A stretch of 64,000 bases of DNA from Castor canadensis. Lineage: Eukaryota; Chordata; Mammalia; Rodentia; Castoridae. Below the pieces are notes generated by a model. It was not told the origin of the DNA, made no database searches, and saw only the letters and a list, made by a program, of their open reading frames with translations. The translations under genes and the position numbers were made by a program. Location: contig NC_133402.1 of the NCBI RefSeq assembly GCF_047511655.1, forward strand, positions 62,438,951 to 62,502,950. The letters are read 5' to 3'. How positions within the stretch are numbered: the first letter of the stretch is position 1; each line of letters starts with the position of its first letter. Shown one piece after another: positions 1-13,700 of this stretch.

Positions 1-2298
1 GTTTCTAAATCACTTTGCTTAGGTGTGTGTCTTGCATGTGACAGAGTTGATTTTTGTGTTGTAAGTCAATTTGTAAATTTTTCTTTTTAGGTCTTCGGTA
101 TTTATTACTATAACTGATGCACATGGCTTTAATTCTGCCAGGTATTTGTTATGCTACTGTGTGTACTGTGTTTTCCCCTCTAGTCTGTTTCATTTGTTTT
201 TTAAAATAACTTAGTTAGGTAAGGGGGAAAGTTTGTATTTTTGTTCTAGAGGTATCTTTTAGTCTAATTTATACTGTCCACCTTCCATCTCTTCTTACAA
301 CCCTTCTAGAACTAGTCAGCAGTTTTCAATGGTATACTTTTGGCTCATTACTGCTTGTGCAACAATTACAAAGCTTATTTTATATAAGCCCTAGTATTTC
401 TTCTTCTCTCATTGAAAAATTTGTATTATTTTTGCTGGATTAGAATGTGTAACTTTGCATAGATTTCTCCTTCCCTTGCCCCACTGTTTTAGTCTTAGAT
501 CTACAGTTAAATATATCAACAGTAACCATCGGTGAGTCCTTTTTACAAAGTCTTTGCTGTCCTCTCGACTGAAAGCAGCTCACTCTCAACTATGTGTTTT
601 AGGAAGGGCTCACTAGTGAACCCACATTCCTTCCATTCTCTTATGTTTAAAACTGTGTTTGGCCTTGAACTTGCAATCCTCCTGCTTTAGCTTCCTGAGT
701 GGTTCCTACCCTGGCACATCTGGTTTGAGTAACACTTGACTCATACTTATGGCCTTTACGTTTTGGAAAATGTCACTGTCCTCTAGGCTGGGTCCACTCC
801 GTGCACTGCTGTTGACAATCCTAATACCAAGCCAGTTTTCTTGCCCTTACAAATCAATTAAAAAGATTATCTGTTGCCTGGAAGTCTTGAAGATTTTTTT
901 TATTATTATTAAAGTGTAGCATATGACTCAGAACAGACTATTTCAGAGTTAATTTTCTATAGTACGTAATAGGTTCTTTTGATATGCACTTCCAGAAAGC
1001 TTTCTTGGAGTAAATTTAAATCTTAATGCTATTCTTTTATTACTCTTCTTCACAGAGACTAGCTGTGTGTGAAATCTTTGCCAGTCATTCTTTACCAACA
1101 AGCTTTTTTTTTTTACTGTTTATTTCACTTGTTCGTGTTTTTAACACCTTGATTCAAGTCCCCTTACTGAATCTGTAGTGACGTTCTTTTCTGCACTCCT
1201 CTAACTCAGTCTTCAGAGCTCAGTCATCTTCGTTTCAAATCTTGTAATTTTTTTCATGCTTGCAACTACTTATTTGAAATACTTAACTCAGGTTATTGTG
1301 CTAAATTCAGCTTTTTTCCCTTTTTTGGCTAGGTTTTGGAGGGAACGGTCATGAACTAAAAAACTATTTTTGTTTTGTCTCACCGTGCCACGTATGCACG
1401 TGCGTTATTTCTGCTCACATTCTGAGCCCTTCTAACAGACGTGTGCTGAAACTGTAAGCATTTTGTAATGCCTTCAAGATTTGCACTTCAATGAGAACCT
1501 ATATCACTTTCATTAATAAACCTTTTTTATGGTAGTGTGGAAGGGGTTTGGTAAAATCTTTAATTCAGCAAGTTTAATTTCTGTAGGACCTTTAAAATTC
1601 TTCCCATTCCTTTCTTCTTCCTGTTTATAACAAAGACTCAATAGTGTCTACCCCTTCCTATTCTTTCACTTCTCCCCAGTGAGTGACTGTCAGTCTATAA
1701 TCCTAGGGTCTGTACACTCCCAAATTACTCACCTGTATCCAATACTCTGATACATCATACTTCAATCTTTTTCAGTATTTTTATACTTACTATTATACTG
1801 ACTCTTTCTGTTGGTGATTTTATCTTTGCACCATCATTTTTAGTTCCTATTTTCCAACTTTCTTCTTATTATACAGTTTCCTGAGACTCTGACTGTTCTG
1901 TCAATACAAGCTTGTGACATGAGCTCCAGAGACAGCTCTGCCTAGTTCCAGACAACCTGACAGTCACAGTATTCTCTGTCCCCTAGTTATACTGAGCTAT
2001 TTCTAGTTTTACGTGCTGTCCTTGTTGCTCTTTACAGAGTTGGGAGGGCACTATGTAGAGGTTCAGACTTAGGAAGCCATCGCTATCCTAGCACAACCTG
2101 GAAATCTCTTGCAGTTTTATTTTCAATAAACTCTTCCTTGCTTTGTAATCATTAGTAAACATGACTTATTAGAATTTTGCATTGCCATTAAAATTTATTT
2201 GGCTTCTTACAAATACCTTATCCTTTTGGGACTTCATCAAAGGGATTCCCCCACCTGAATAGCATTAGCTTTCACAAACAGATTATGTGGTTTCTTTC

Positions 2299-2470
2299 TT
2301 CCTTTTTTTTTGTCAGAACTGGGGCTTGATTGAACTCAGGGCTTTCACCTTGAGCCACTCCACCAGCCCTCTTTTGTGGTTGGTTTTTTTCAAGATAGGT
2401 TCTCACGGAACTATTTGCCCAGGCTTCGAAACTTGATTCTCCTCATCTCTATCTCCTGAATGTGGTTTCT
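2299..2470 (-). mobile_element. Composite SINE, antisense
   Basis: Contains the antisense tRNA-like part (gggctttcaccttgagccac) and B1-like part (ctatctcctga). ATR intron 21. Confidence 0.8.
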
Positions 2471-2695
2471 TAATTTGACCCCTAGCCTGGTTTTTTGACA
2501 TAAATGTCTTTCTGCCACCCACTGAACTTAGCAGTTCCTTATTTCTTCAAGACTGTGTACTCCTTAAAAATAAGAAGCAGGTATCAGTTACATCTCAACT
2601 TCAAGTCTATTCAAAGTATCTTTTCTTCTCCCTGTGGCTAAGATTTGAACTTATAAAACAGTATCTTTTGCATTGCTTCTAATAGACACTAATAG

Positions 2696-2698
<3 letters not shown>

Positions 2699-2733
<35 letters not shown>
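2699..2733. repeat. (AC)n microsatellite
   Basis: About 17 AC units in ATR intron 21. Confidence 0.97.
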
Positions 2734-2737
<4 letters not shown>

Positions 2738-4575
2738 TTTCTTTGACTTCTAACCCTGTTATCTTATGTCAGTTTCATGCTCTGGTATTTCTGTGGGTAT
2801 AGACAGCTACCCTGTTCAATATAGTTGCTACTATGTACATGTGGCCAATTAACTTAAGCAAAATTAAGTAAAATCTAAAATTCTGTTCCTCAGTCACATA
2901 TTTCAAGTGCTCAAGAGAGCCGTATTTGGCTAGTAGCTACTGTCACTGAAGATAAAAGACATTTTCGTCCTCAGGGATAATACCTTTGGACTGCACTGTT
3001 CTATAGCTTAATCCAACTATCTGTAACTTTGACATTAATTCTTTCCAAACAGCTGGGGAAGAACTCATTTCTGTCTCTCTTTGTTCCCAGGTGTTCTGGG
3101 CTGGTATCCATCTGCTTCGTGTTCCTGGGAAGACATGTTTCTCTGGGTTCTTGTTTTCACTTACCTCCTTATACTTCTTCTAAACTCTCCTTGCTTTTAT
3201 TTTTGTTGTTCTCCTTACAAATCAACAGTAAGTCTAACCAAGTAGATATGGATGCTGAACTAAATTAATTCTTACATAAAAGAAAAAAACCTCTAACAAT
3301 CTACAGCCCTTTATCTTATATGGACTACTCAGTCTGTTCTAAGACTCCTGCAAGTACATTTCCTTGCAGGAGGAAACAAGTACCTTGTTTTGTTACGGTA
3401 ATCTATTCACATTGAGACTTTACACTCAAGTAACACTTGTCAGGGAATTACCAGATGTGATTTATCCTTTGTGACACAGCTGTGGCTTTCCCGAGTATAA
3501 GGAATTACCTTGAGTCCTCAGATTTATTAATTTACAGGCAGAAGGATTAAGTCTCCTTCCAGTGGACCATGACCATGTCCTCTGCTTGCAAATAAACTAA
3601 ACTAGAAAACCTCTAAGCCAAAGGAGATACCGTTGTTTTATGTAAGTTTCTGTATCAGATTAGAAGGCTTGCAGCCCTTTAACTCAACTGGAACCCAGAT
3701 AGAGATGTGGCACAGGGACGGACAAGCATAGGGTAGTTTCATTTCAATTCAGGGAGGGATGGAGACTGTAACACACCAACAATGTAGATATATCTAAGCT
3801 GGAGGAGATCCAAGGGCCCTCAAAGTTGATGAGGCATCTTCACCTTGGCCACTTACCCCCAGTAGTTATAAGTTCACTCACTACCCCAGAAACCATGTAT
3901 TCAATACCATCAAGCATGTCTGTTGCCCTAAGTACAAGCTTGCTTCTACAATAAAAACATTAACTCAGTTTTATAATCCAGAGTCATGAGGGGGTCTCGG
4001 GCGCTCACGATTTACCATGTGTTCTTGATCAGCACCAACTTAAAGACATTTTTCTGATTTGGACATTGATAGTGATCTAGTATTTTAAATAAGTTTCCAC
4101 TGTCACAAAGGTCAAAAATAACCTACATTATGCTGCCAAGGAAAAAATAAACTCCACTGGTTTCTTCAGAAAGTAAACTTACTAATTGAACTTCATTAAA
4201 ATGACCAGTTCAGTCCAAATATAAAATGGTAAAATTGCTGGTATTTTGCATGACAGATATCTAGGGGAAGTTAAACCAGTAAGACTCACATATAAATAAA
4301 ACACACAAATCTTTACTTAGGAAGATGCAGTAACCTAAAACATAGCCATGAAATCATGACTCTTCAAAACCACCACAAACTCTGCAAACCTTTGGGGTTT
4401 AGACAGCAGGCACCTCATGGATTTTCAGACAGATCTGATAATCTACGTAAATAAAAAATTAGTCCTTCCATTGAATCTACTGAGTGTCAAACAAAGACGC
4501 CTGTCTGTTATCTTTTCTTTAACCCCCCCAAGCTTTCTCTGTGATGGCTTTTTAATTATATCATCTTTAGCATAC

Positions 4576-4701
4576 CTGATTTTTATACAAGGTTTCCTTC
4601 AAGCTTGTAAGAGCATGAATACGAACATCTACATTTTCGTGCTGAATCGCTTTCATGGATAGCTGAAGAGTTGTTTGAAGATCAGTACTTTCAGAGGTCT
4701 C
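4576..4701 (-). CDS. ATR: ATR exon 21 (last exon in window)
   Basis: 126 nt in whole codons, residues 1276-1317. It encodes [20 protein letters not shown], then [20 protein letters not shown] and NQ. The acceptor is ATGTAG|GAGA and the donor AATCAG|GTATGC. The next expected peptide (EKLIKYATDSE...) was not found to the left, so exon 22 is presumed outside the window. Confidence 0.95.
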
Positions 4702-7700
4702 CTACATAAGAGCACAGAGAAAATACCTTACTAATTAACTAACAGTCATTTCTGAAGGCCTGAATTTCCTATAGAGTTACCAATAAAGTAGCTACACTAT
4801 ACTCTAATAAAATTAGCTGTAAAAATGATGAAATTTTCATCTTTTCCTTTTCCTTTTTTTTTGCAAAGTATAGGTCATTGTTAGTAATTTTCAGGGGAAA
4901 GGATTTTGTTCAAACATCTTTAGACTAAGAGGAAGATTTTATTCCAACTAAATAAAAATGTATTTATCTGAAATGCTTACTGATAAGAAGTACAAGTTTC
5001 TTGTAACTTTCCGAGGCCTCCACAATAGCCTCGAGCCAGGTCTGGGCTAGATAACTCTACTTTTTTCCTTGTACTAGTTATAGCACCCCACTTTCTGCCT
5101 TGAAATGCTATGAAATCACCACTAATATTTTCATAATTTCAGTGAGTTTGCAGACTTCAAGATGCCAGAACTACATATTATTCCCCCTCTACAGCTCAGA
5201 AACCAGTTAGACCTCACATTTATGTCATGATTTGTCGCACAAAACTAGAATTATCCCATCTTTTCTGTCCTCTCTCAGGGCATACAGAAACTCTGCAGCA
5301 TCTAAATGCTAAAGATTCCCCCAAAGGCATGGATTCCTGGTAGTATTATCTAGTCACAGGAATGAGTTATCCGATTACCCCTCCATATGATTCTCTAGGC
5401 AAAGTCTGGAACAATTTTGTATCTGACATCTTTCAAGCTATAAATTGAAAAGTAAGTACCTTTCTGTATTCCTGGAGAACTGCTTTTATCTTTTTTAATT
5501 CTGGATGATCAGGTAAAAAATATATTTCATGAAGAAAATCTTGCACAGCATCCCTAATAAAAAGGATTATTTGCCAAAATATGAATACCATAAAGGAAGA
5601 CGTGCAGCAACAGTTAAAACAGGTCGGTTTAACTCACATGTAAGAGTGCTAGTTGATTACTGACACACAAAGTGTTCCTCCTAACCCTGTCCACATGCTC
5701 AGCTAAATCAATACTGGCAAATAAACACAGGTGAGAAAGTCACCCAAGGCCCTCAACAAACCAGGGTTCTCAGTGCACATGCCATATATACAGTCTTCCT
5801 TTGTAATGTGGGTGGGATGGGTGACTTGCTTGAGATAATAGGCAGTGGCAGAAGATCTGCTGTTGCTAGTGTGGAACCTCGGTGATCGAAAGACCTGGCA
5901 GCTTCCACTTTTGTACTCCGGAGAGCACTGCATCACCATGCAAGAAATCTTGCCACCAACATGGACGGGATACACAGAGAAAGGCTCTGAGACTACATGG
6001 AAAGAGGGAGAAGCCCACCCCAGTCTGCCTGTCAGCTCAGTGCCATGCCAGTGACCTCTGTTAAGAGGAGAAGAAATGGTCAGCTGAGCTCAGCACAGAT
6101 TGTGAAATTTTGAGCAAATAAAAATAGTTATTATTTTAAGATACTAAGTTTTGGAGTGATTTGTAATACAGCAACAGACAGTCAAAGCCAATCCCAAAAC
6201 ACAAACTCCCATAAAAGAGTTTCAGAGAAAAATTATACAAATAATTCTTATGGAGGCTACAACTTTTAATTTGCTTACAATATAACAAATGCTCTAATCT
6301 TACTGAGTCAAAATATAAATATTCCTAAATCTAGTCTTCATTAACTCATACAACAAACATGTACTAACTACCAGTGATATTATGCACTAAGCACTGTTGG
6401 ATGGAGGGGGTGAAACAGTAAGCACAGTACTTCTTTCATTTGGGGGTTTAAGGTGTTCTACTTATGATACGAAAAATGTAGAGAAATAGAGAAATGATTC
6501 CACCATCTGTAATAAATAATAAAGATATGGATATCTGTACAGCCACCTAAAAGATACTTAAAAAGTGATATACAGTACTAATTTTATTGTTCTGGCTTGT
6601 ACAAAAGAAAAAACCTAAATACAAGTATTTTGAATGAAGACCGACATGTAATCTTTCCTTTTTCTGTGCTTCCTCCCTACCTGGAAACAGAATATAGGTG
6701 AGCAGGTAGTACTTAAATCCTAACTTTTCAGAATACAGGAATTATGGTGTACAATAGTTAGTGAAACAATAGAAAAAAAGTTAATGTGTTGGAAGACACT
6801 CTAAGCTAAGAAGCACCTGGTTCAAAAATGCAAATGGGATCAAGTAACACAGGCCACAGCCTAGTGCCTGTTTTGGAAAATCATGGGAAAAGATTTTAAG
6901 AAATAAGATGTGGACAGCTTGAAGGTCAAAGTAAGCAATTAGGAATTTATCAGCTGGAACACAGAATGGCAGAACAAGTCTCTATGCTGAAATGATACGG
7001 ATAAAGAGATATTTTTAAAGACCGCTGTAGCAACAATGTGAAAAAACATGACGGAAGTCTACAGTGAGGAAGACGGGTTCAATGGAGCAATAAGGATTCC
7101 AATAAGCTATTGCTGCAGAAAGGAGGTCTACTCATGCCATCCAACTATCTGTCGTTTAACTGGGAGAAGAAAAGTAATTTAGTGTTACCCTTCGAAATTA
7201 GCCAAAAATGAATTGTAATTGCTAACCTACTAATTCATGAGTTTTAAATATAACTATAGTAGAAGTAATTCCACAACTGGAAAAGCCTCAATTCAATATG
7301 CAGTTATGTGCCAGTGACTTCAGTTTACTGACACTAAGATTTTAAAAAGTAAATAGTTCTACATTTTTTACCAACGATAATGCTAACCCTTTGAGATGTA
7401 AAAATACAGTAAAAAGTTGCTATTTGTACTGCTAATTTGAGCTGCAGTACCTGTTTTCAATGATAAGGTAGTGAAAGATGGCCGCAGTTTCTTTAGGCTG
7501 GATGTGGATGAGTGGTAACAAAGCCACGATCACATGGCTGAGAAGGGAGCCGAGGTAAGCATGATCCAGGCATCGGACAAAGCAGTCCCACGCTCTGTGT
7601 GAAAGAAAAAAAATAAATAAATAAAAACTAAGTCCCATTATTTTTATCATTTGTAAAGCCTTACAAGGCAGCTTTAAAATATGAAGAAAAAAATCATTAT

Positions 7701-10700
7701 TATATATTCTAACAAAGAAATCTCCAAATATCAAGTTAAAAAAAAAAACAATGTGAAAAACAGTATTTTGGAGTACGATCAATACAAAAAGAATTTTATG
7801 TGTGTATGTATGAATTTGTACAGATGGTCCCTAACATCTGTACAACATAACAGTTTAACATAAAGATTTTTTGACATTAGGTGCTGGTGGAGTGGCTTAA
7901 GGTGTACAGGCCCCGAGATCAAACCCCAATCCCACCAAAAAAAAAAAAAAAAAAAGATTTTTTGATGTTAGGATGGTACAAATGTGATATGCATTTAGTA
8001 GAAACTGGGTCAACAACATGCAGTACAATTCTCCCTTGTGATGCTGGGCAAGCCACAGCTTCCAGGTGACCATATAACCACGAAGGTGAACAACTCATGC
8101 TGTATGTAGTCTACGGGTACTACTGCATTCAATAAACTGAATGACATACTACTCAACACTTCATTACAAAATAGACTTTATGTTAGATGATTTTGTCCAA
8201 CTGTGTTCTGAGCTTAAGTTAGGCTAATCTTAAGAATATTTTTAAGCCCAGCATGGTGGTACAGGCCTGTAATCCTAGCACTGGTGAGGCTGAGGCAGGA
8301 GGATCCCGAGTTTTCAGACAGGCTGGGCTACATAAAGAGACCCTATCTCAAGCCCCTACCCCCAAAAACGTTCAGTTAAAAAGTATGTAATATTTCATTT
8401 CAATTTGAGAAATACTTACAAACTTGTGAGTTTTTTCTCTTTCTATAATAAAGCAAATTTTCTAGTAGCTCTATTCACTTAAGACTTAGAAGCAATGACA
8501 ACTCAATAGTAACGGGTAGGCACATGAGTGCTCAGACTGTGAATTAAAATGGGCTCAAAGGTACCAGGGCCAGGTCTCCTTAAAGAAACTGCTGATTCTG
8601 GGCCAGTGTCAGGAAATATGCAAGATGAACCCAGGATACCTTGTCATGCTAGAAAGCAGAAAATCTGTCAAAAGTCACAAGTGTCAACTTGAAGGGTCTC
8701 GTGCTGGTTAAAGGTGGGATGACTTTGGTAGTAAGAATGAACAGTGATTTTAAGGGATTAAAATTCATCAAATTTAGGAAAACCCATGTGATTAAAATGA
8801 CAGGAAAAAAAAGAAGAAAAATGTTACTGAAGTTATCAGGGCAAAACTATCACTCAAGTTCGGTAAGTAAACGGAAATATTCATGCATTTATCTTGCCTA
8901 TCCTGAGTGAACTGCTTTTCCTATGAACTATGTTTCAGAATAGCCCAATTTTTTGTTTGGCTGTGGTAAGACAAATCCCACGTAAGGCAGGTGTGGTGCA
9001 CACATCTGTAAGGCTAGGCAGGATGATGGATCTGAGGCAAGCGTGAGCTACATGTGAGGTTCAAGACCAGCCTGGACCACATGGCAAGGCCCTGTCTCAA
9101 AAATCTAAAAGGGGACTACAGGTGTGGCTCAAGTGGCAGAGTGTCTGCTTTGCAAACTTGAAGCTCTGAGTTCAAACCCCACTCCCACCAAAAGAATTTA
9201 AAAAAAGAAAAAATCTAAAAGGAAACAAAAAGAAGACTCCCACCTAATAAACAAAAAAGAAATAATAAAATTAGAAATGACTATTTTATCACCTGTAATG
9301 TGATAATGGACTTAGGAAATGGTCATTAATTAACACTGAAACCTTTGGATGAAAGAGTAATAATTGCATTTTTGCAATCAAGGGATTCAGTCTGATAAAA
9401 TGCAGGGCTACCGATTAATCTTAGCATCACTAAAAGTGGACATCAAATATATGTCTCATGTTACAAGACAACAGAAACACGATGTCTGAACTACAAAGTA
9501 TTTTCTTCATAACAAATTGAACCTAAATCTAATCGAGCATCTATAACTACTAGCTTATGTGAAAAAACACAGGAGGGAAGAGATGGAGGAAAAGTTAAAG
9601 CAATGGTCAATCAAATATTCTATATCCAAATGAAAGAAGTACAACATATGGGGAAGGAATTTATAGGCTAGTCTATTTTATCAGAGAGACTTAAGAGGTG
9701 AATAACCACGTGTGATATGTGGACTTTGTTTAGATTCTGATTCAGATCAAATCAGCATCACTGGGGAAAAAACCTTTGAGCTAATCAGAGGAGTATGAAT
9801 ATGGACTGAGTTTTAGCTGATAGTAGGGATTTCTATTAATTCTAAGTATAATAATTCATGAGGGCTGTTTTTAAATGCCCTTGTCCATCAGATACATTTG
9901 AAGTATTTACAAATGCAATGATGGGATTCTAGATTGTTCTTTAAATCACTACACCTGATAAAAAAGAAAGTGGGGGTAGAAGGCACTAAATGTGCAGGCT
10001 AAAGTGCAGGGTAGGCACATGGGGCCGTTACAATTCTGTCACCTAGAGTTCAGCAGTAAAGGAATTTTTCAGAAGAAACACATTCTCTTTTCTATACAGA
10101 GATTCTTTCCACCTGAGTTATTTACAGTTTGAACCCAGTTTCCCTCACAGAGATAAGAAAATAAACTTGGGCAGTTACTTACCTGCAGCACAATTCAGGA
10201 AAATCATCCTTGAATCGAAGGCCAGTTCTCAGCGTGGTCATCATTTTTACCCTCACAGAGCTGACATGTTTGGGTCCCATCAACTTCATCAAAGACATCA
10301 AACTATCCAAGGCCTATAAAGTAAGTAGCGCTTTAAAATACAATCTGTAAATAAGCCACCAGAAATGCTAAGCACACGTTCTTTCCACCTGAATCTCAGA
10401 GGATGCAAAAGGTCTAGTAAACTGGGCAGCCTACCTACTGGGATGCTGAGATTAGGAGGATCATGGTTCATGGCCTGTTTGGACAAAAAGTCTGTGAAAC
10501 TCCATCTCAGTCAATAGCAGGCATGGTGGCACACGCCTGTCACCCCAAACTACATGGGAGGCTGAGATTGAGAGAATCACAGTTCAAGGCCAGCCTGGGC
10601 AAAAAGTTTGCAACATCCCACCTCAACCAATAGCTGGGTGTGATGGTGCATGCCTGTCATCTCAGCTACTGTGGGAATCATAAAATAAGAGGATCATGGT

Positions 10701-13700
10701 CTAGGCCAGCCTAGGCAAAAAGCAAGACTCTGTCTCCAAAATTACCAGAGCAAAAAGGGCTGGGGAAATGGCTCAAGTGGTACAGTCCTGCTTTGTAAGC
10801 AAGAAGCCCTGAGTTGAAACCCCAGAACTGAAGGTCTAATAAATGTTGGCAAGTTCATTTTCTCAACTTATGTGGGAAGGAAGAATTTGAAAAGGACAAG
10901 TTGACTTCTGCTTTTTTTTCCCCCTCAAAGGTGATCTGTCATTTTGTCCAGTGATCCCCTACAACAGTAAATTTACTAAGGATAGAGTGTATATTGGTTA
11001 ATTTTCTTAATGCTATCCCAAACTGCTATTCAACATGAATATAAGCTGGACTGAATTAAAATCATATGAAAAAAATTTTGATGTAAATGGAATGCCTCAA
11101 TGATCAGTATCTAAGGAAATTTCATTCTAGTGATAGTAAGTTCTAGATGTCCTGAATTTAGTAAAACAAACAACTGATGGGATACTCAGAATGGAGAACA
11201 CGTGAGAAACACAACCAGACCAGTATCAACAGCTCCAGGTTCTAACAAAGGAGCAAAGAAAGTTTCTTTACCGTAAGAGTATGCCAAAACATGCTAGCTT
11301 CGTATGGTATATAACACACTCTACTTTTCTTAGATTCGAGGTCATTCTCTCATTTGGGAGAGCAGTTAAGAAGCTATGTAGATGGAACACAAGTTGTTTG
11401 GGGTATTAAATTTGCTAGTTAACACTGACATGCTAGGCATTGGACACTGACACTTTAACAATTTAATACTGTTACAATGTCCATTTTAAATCCTCAAAGT
11501 TATTAAGAAAATGGGAGCAGAGTGAAATAAAAAGCATCCCTTCATGTTTTTTTTAACTACAATTTTGCTGACAATAGAGGTAGAAAGCAACCAAAAGGAA
11601 AATTCTGTATCTAAAATTTTATCCCAATCTACAGAACAAAAAATTTCAATGGTGATCAATTGTTATAACAGTCATAATAAAACTTCATTGTACTACATTT
11701 AAAATAAAATTGACAAATACTGAACTTGACTTACTTTACAAAAAGTAACATTTCTGGTATTCGAAAACACCACAGGACCAGTCAGACCCACTTGGATCAG
11801 TACGATTCAATTACGCAGCTTTTGTTTGAGCTGGTTGCTGTCATCCACTGGGCTGGACATAATGACATGAGCCTGAAGCCACTGAGGTCATTACTTGGCA
11901 ATTAAGGATAAAGCCAACTTCGGCAAATCTGAGCCAAGAGACTGACTGATGTCGTGGTGTGGCGGAACCTATATTATCCTTACATTTTCACTTACAGAGG
12001 CGGTGTATTTCTTTGAGCTAGTTTGGGTTGGGATTGCCATCCCTCATAAATCAAAGAACCGTAAGAGATACCATTCCTGTTTTTAAGGCTTATATTCCTC
12101 ACTCAGCAATCTATTAGGCCTGTTCTTCTTTGACTGTTTGTAGTTAGAAGCAGAAATCCTACCTCCTGAATATCCTGTATGAATTCTTTTCCAGCTCTTT
12201 GGAAATCAACTGTCACTACTTACCATTTTCTTATCTTCAAGGCCAACGCTGGAGCTCAGTAACTGCATATTAAAAAAGGCCAAGATGCCCAGTAGCTTGG
12301 GCTGCAAATAATCAGCCTATGGGGGAGGGGAACAAAGAGGGATTATGTAAATTTAAACACAAATTTCTTTCCTTCATTTCTTTTTCTTTTTGGTAACGGG
12401 GATTGAACCCAGGGCCTCACACATGCTGGACAACTGCTCTACCACTGAGCTACTCTAAATTTCTTAAAAAATTGACAATATAATTATTTAATTCATATGA
12501 TTCACATGTTATTTAACTGGATTAGAATATTGGAAATATACACACACAAATGAAATTTCTCCAATTAGGTATGTATTTTTGTATCTAATCTTTAAAGAAA
12601 CTAGTGAAAGTGACTCATAATCACCATGACAAAATATGATTGCACAGTACAGTACGATGAGGAAATTGTGAGCCTCTGGATCTCTGAAGTGATCCCGAAT
12701 CTGATTCACCTCAGAATCCACAGTGGAGGGGAGAATAAGAGAAACACAGGCGACTGTCCTTATTCTGTGGGATTTAGAGCTCAAATGGGAAGAAGCCTGG
12801 GATTCAGGGACGGTACCCTGCTAGAACAATGCTGTGGTTTAGAGCCAGTATCTCCTGAGTTTGTAATAGAGGTGCCAGGCCAAAGGCATCAACACCCACA
12901 GGCTAATTTCACTGCCCATGCTACTTCAGGTCTCCTGAAGAGAACAGAGTTAATTCTTTCTCGTGAGCAGAGCAGGCCCTTGAAGAGGACATGGGCTATA
13001 AGCCAGTCAACCCAGGTTTGAATCCATTTTGACGCTTTCCAACGTGTAATCTTAAACAAGTTAGTTAACGCCTCCGAGCTGCAGAATGGGAACACTGAAA
13101 GTACAGCTGCACAGAGATGTTGTAAAGGTTCAATAAAACACGATGCTTTGTAATAGTTAAATCAATTGTACGCTGTTAATCTTTATACTAAGGCAGGAAA
13201 AAGAACTAGGGATGAGTAGCAATTAGTATTTTTCCAACCCCAGAAGAAAGCTTCATGGATTGATGTTCAGCCACCTAATTAAAGCATCTGAAAGGGAAGA
13301 AGAAGAGGGGGTGTACTCGCACATGATAGAAAGGCGCTGGATATCCTACACACCTCTCAGGATTGGATGCTGGCATAAACCTTTCTCTTGTCAAGCACAG
13401 AAAAACCATGTTTTTCAAGCCCCAAATTACATTATGTTTTGTAAACTTCTGATTTGAATTGAGACTCAACTGTGGCATAATAAGCCCTAATTCACTGACC
13501 GTATGGCTCCAGCCTGTGTTTCTTAAATAAAATACAGATAGAGATGGCACTGATAAATCTACACCAACACTCTAATTTTAAAGTTCTTGGATGTGGAGAG
13601 TTCTTTCAGTTCATTCATCTATCACTCACCAAATCTGCATTATCCAGATTGTACAGACAACAAAGTCATTCTCTTCCTTTAAGTTACATGGAAAACTAGT

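Larger units (their letters stand above)
1..4575 (-). other. ATR intron 21 (partial)
   Basis: T-rich intronic sequence left of exon 21. It contains a B1-like antisense fragment at about 650-730, an antisense composite SINE at 2299-2470 and a CA microsatellite at 2699-2733. No exon-like segment matching ATR exon 22 was found on the minus strand. The rest is unrecognised. Confidence 0.85.

Noticed and set aside
1..4575. ATR exon 22
   Set aside because: Searched the minus strand for EKLIKYAT... and LLCGECLGELGAIDPG-like coding and found none.
7880..7955. tRNA genes suggested by 'gtggctcaagtggtagagc...gttcaaacccc' (here and at many other sites)
   Set aside because: These are A-box/B-box remnants within SINEs with A-rich tails, repeated over the window. 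No intact cloverleaf was seen.
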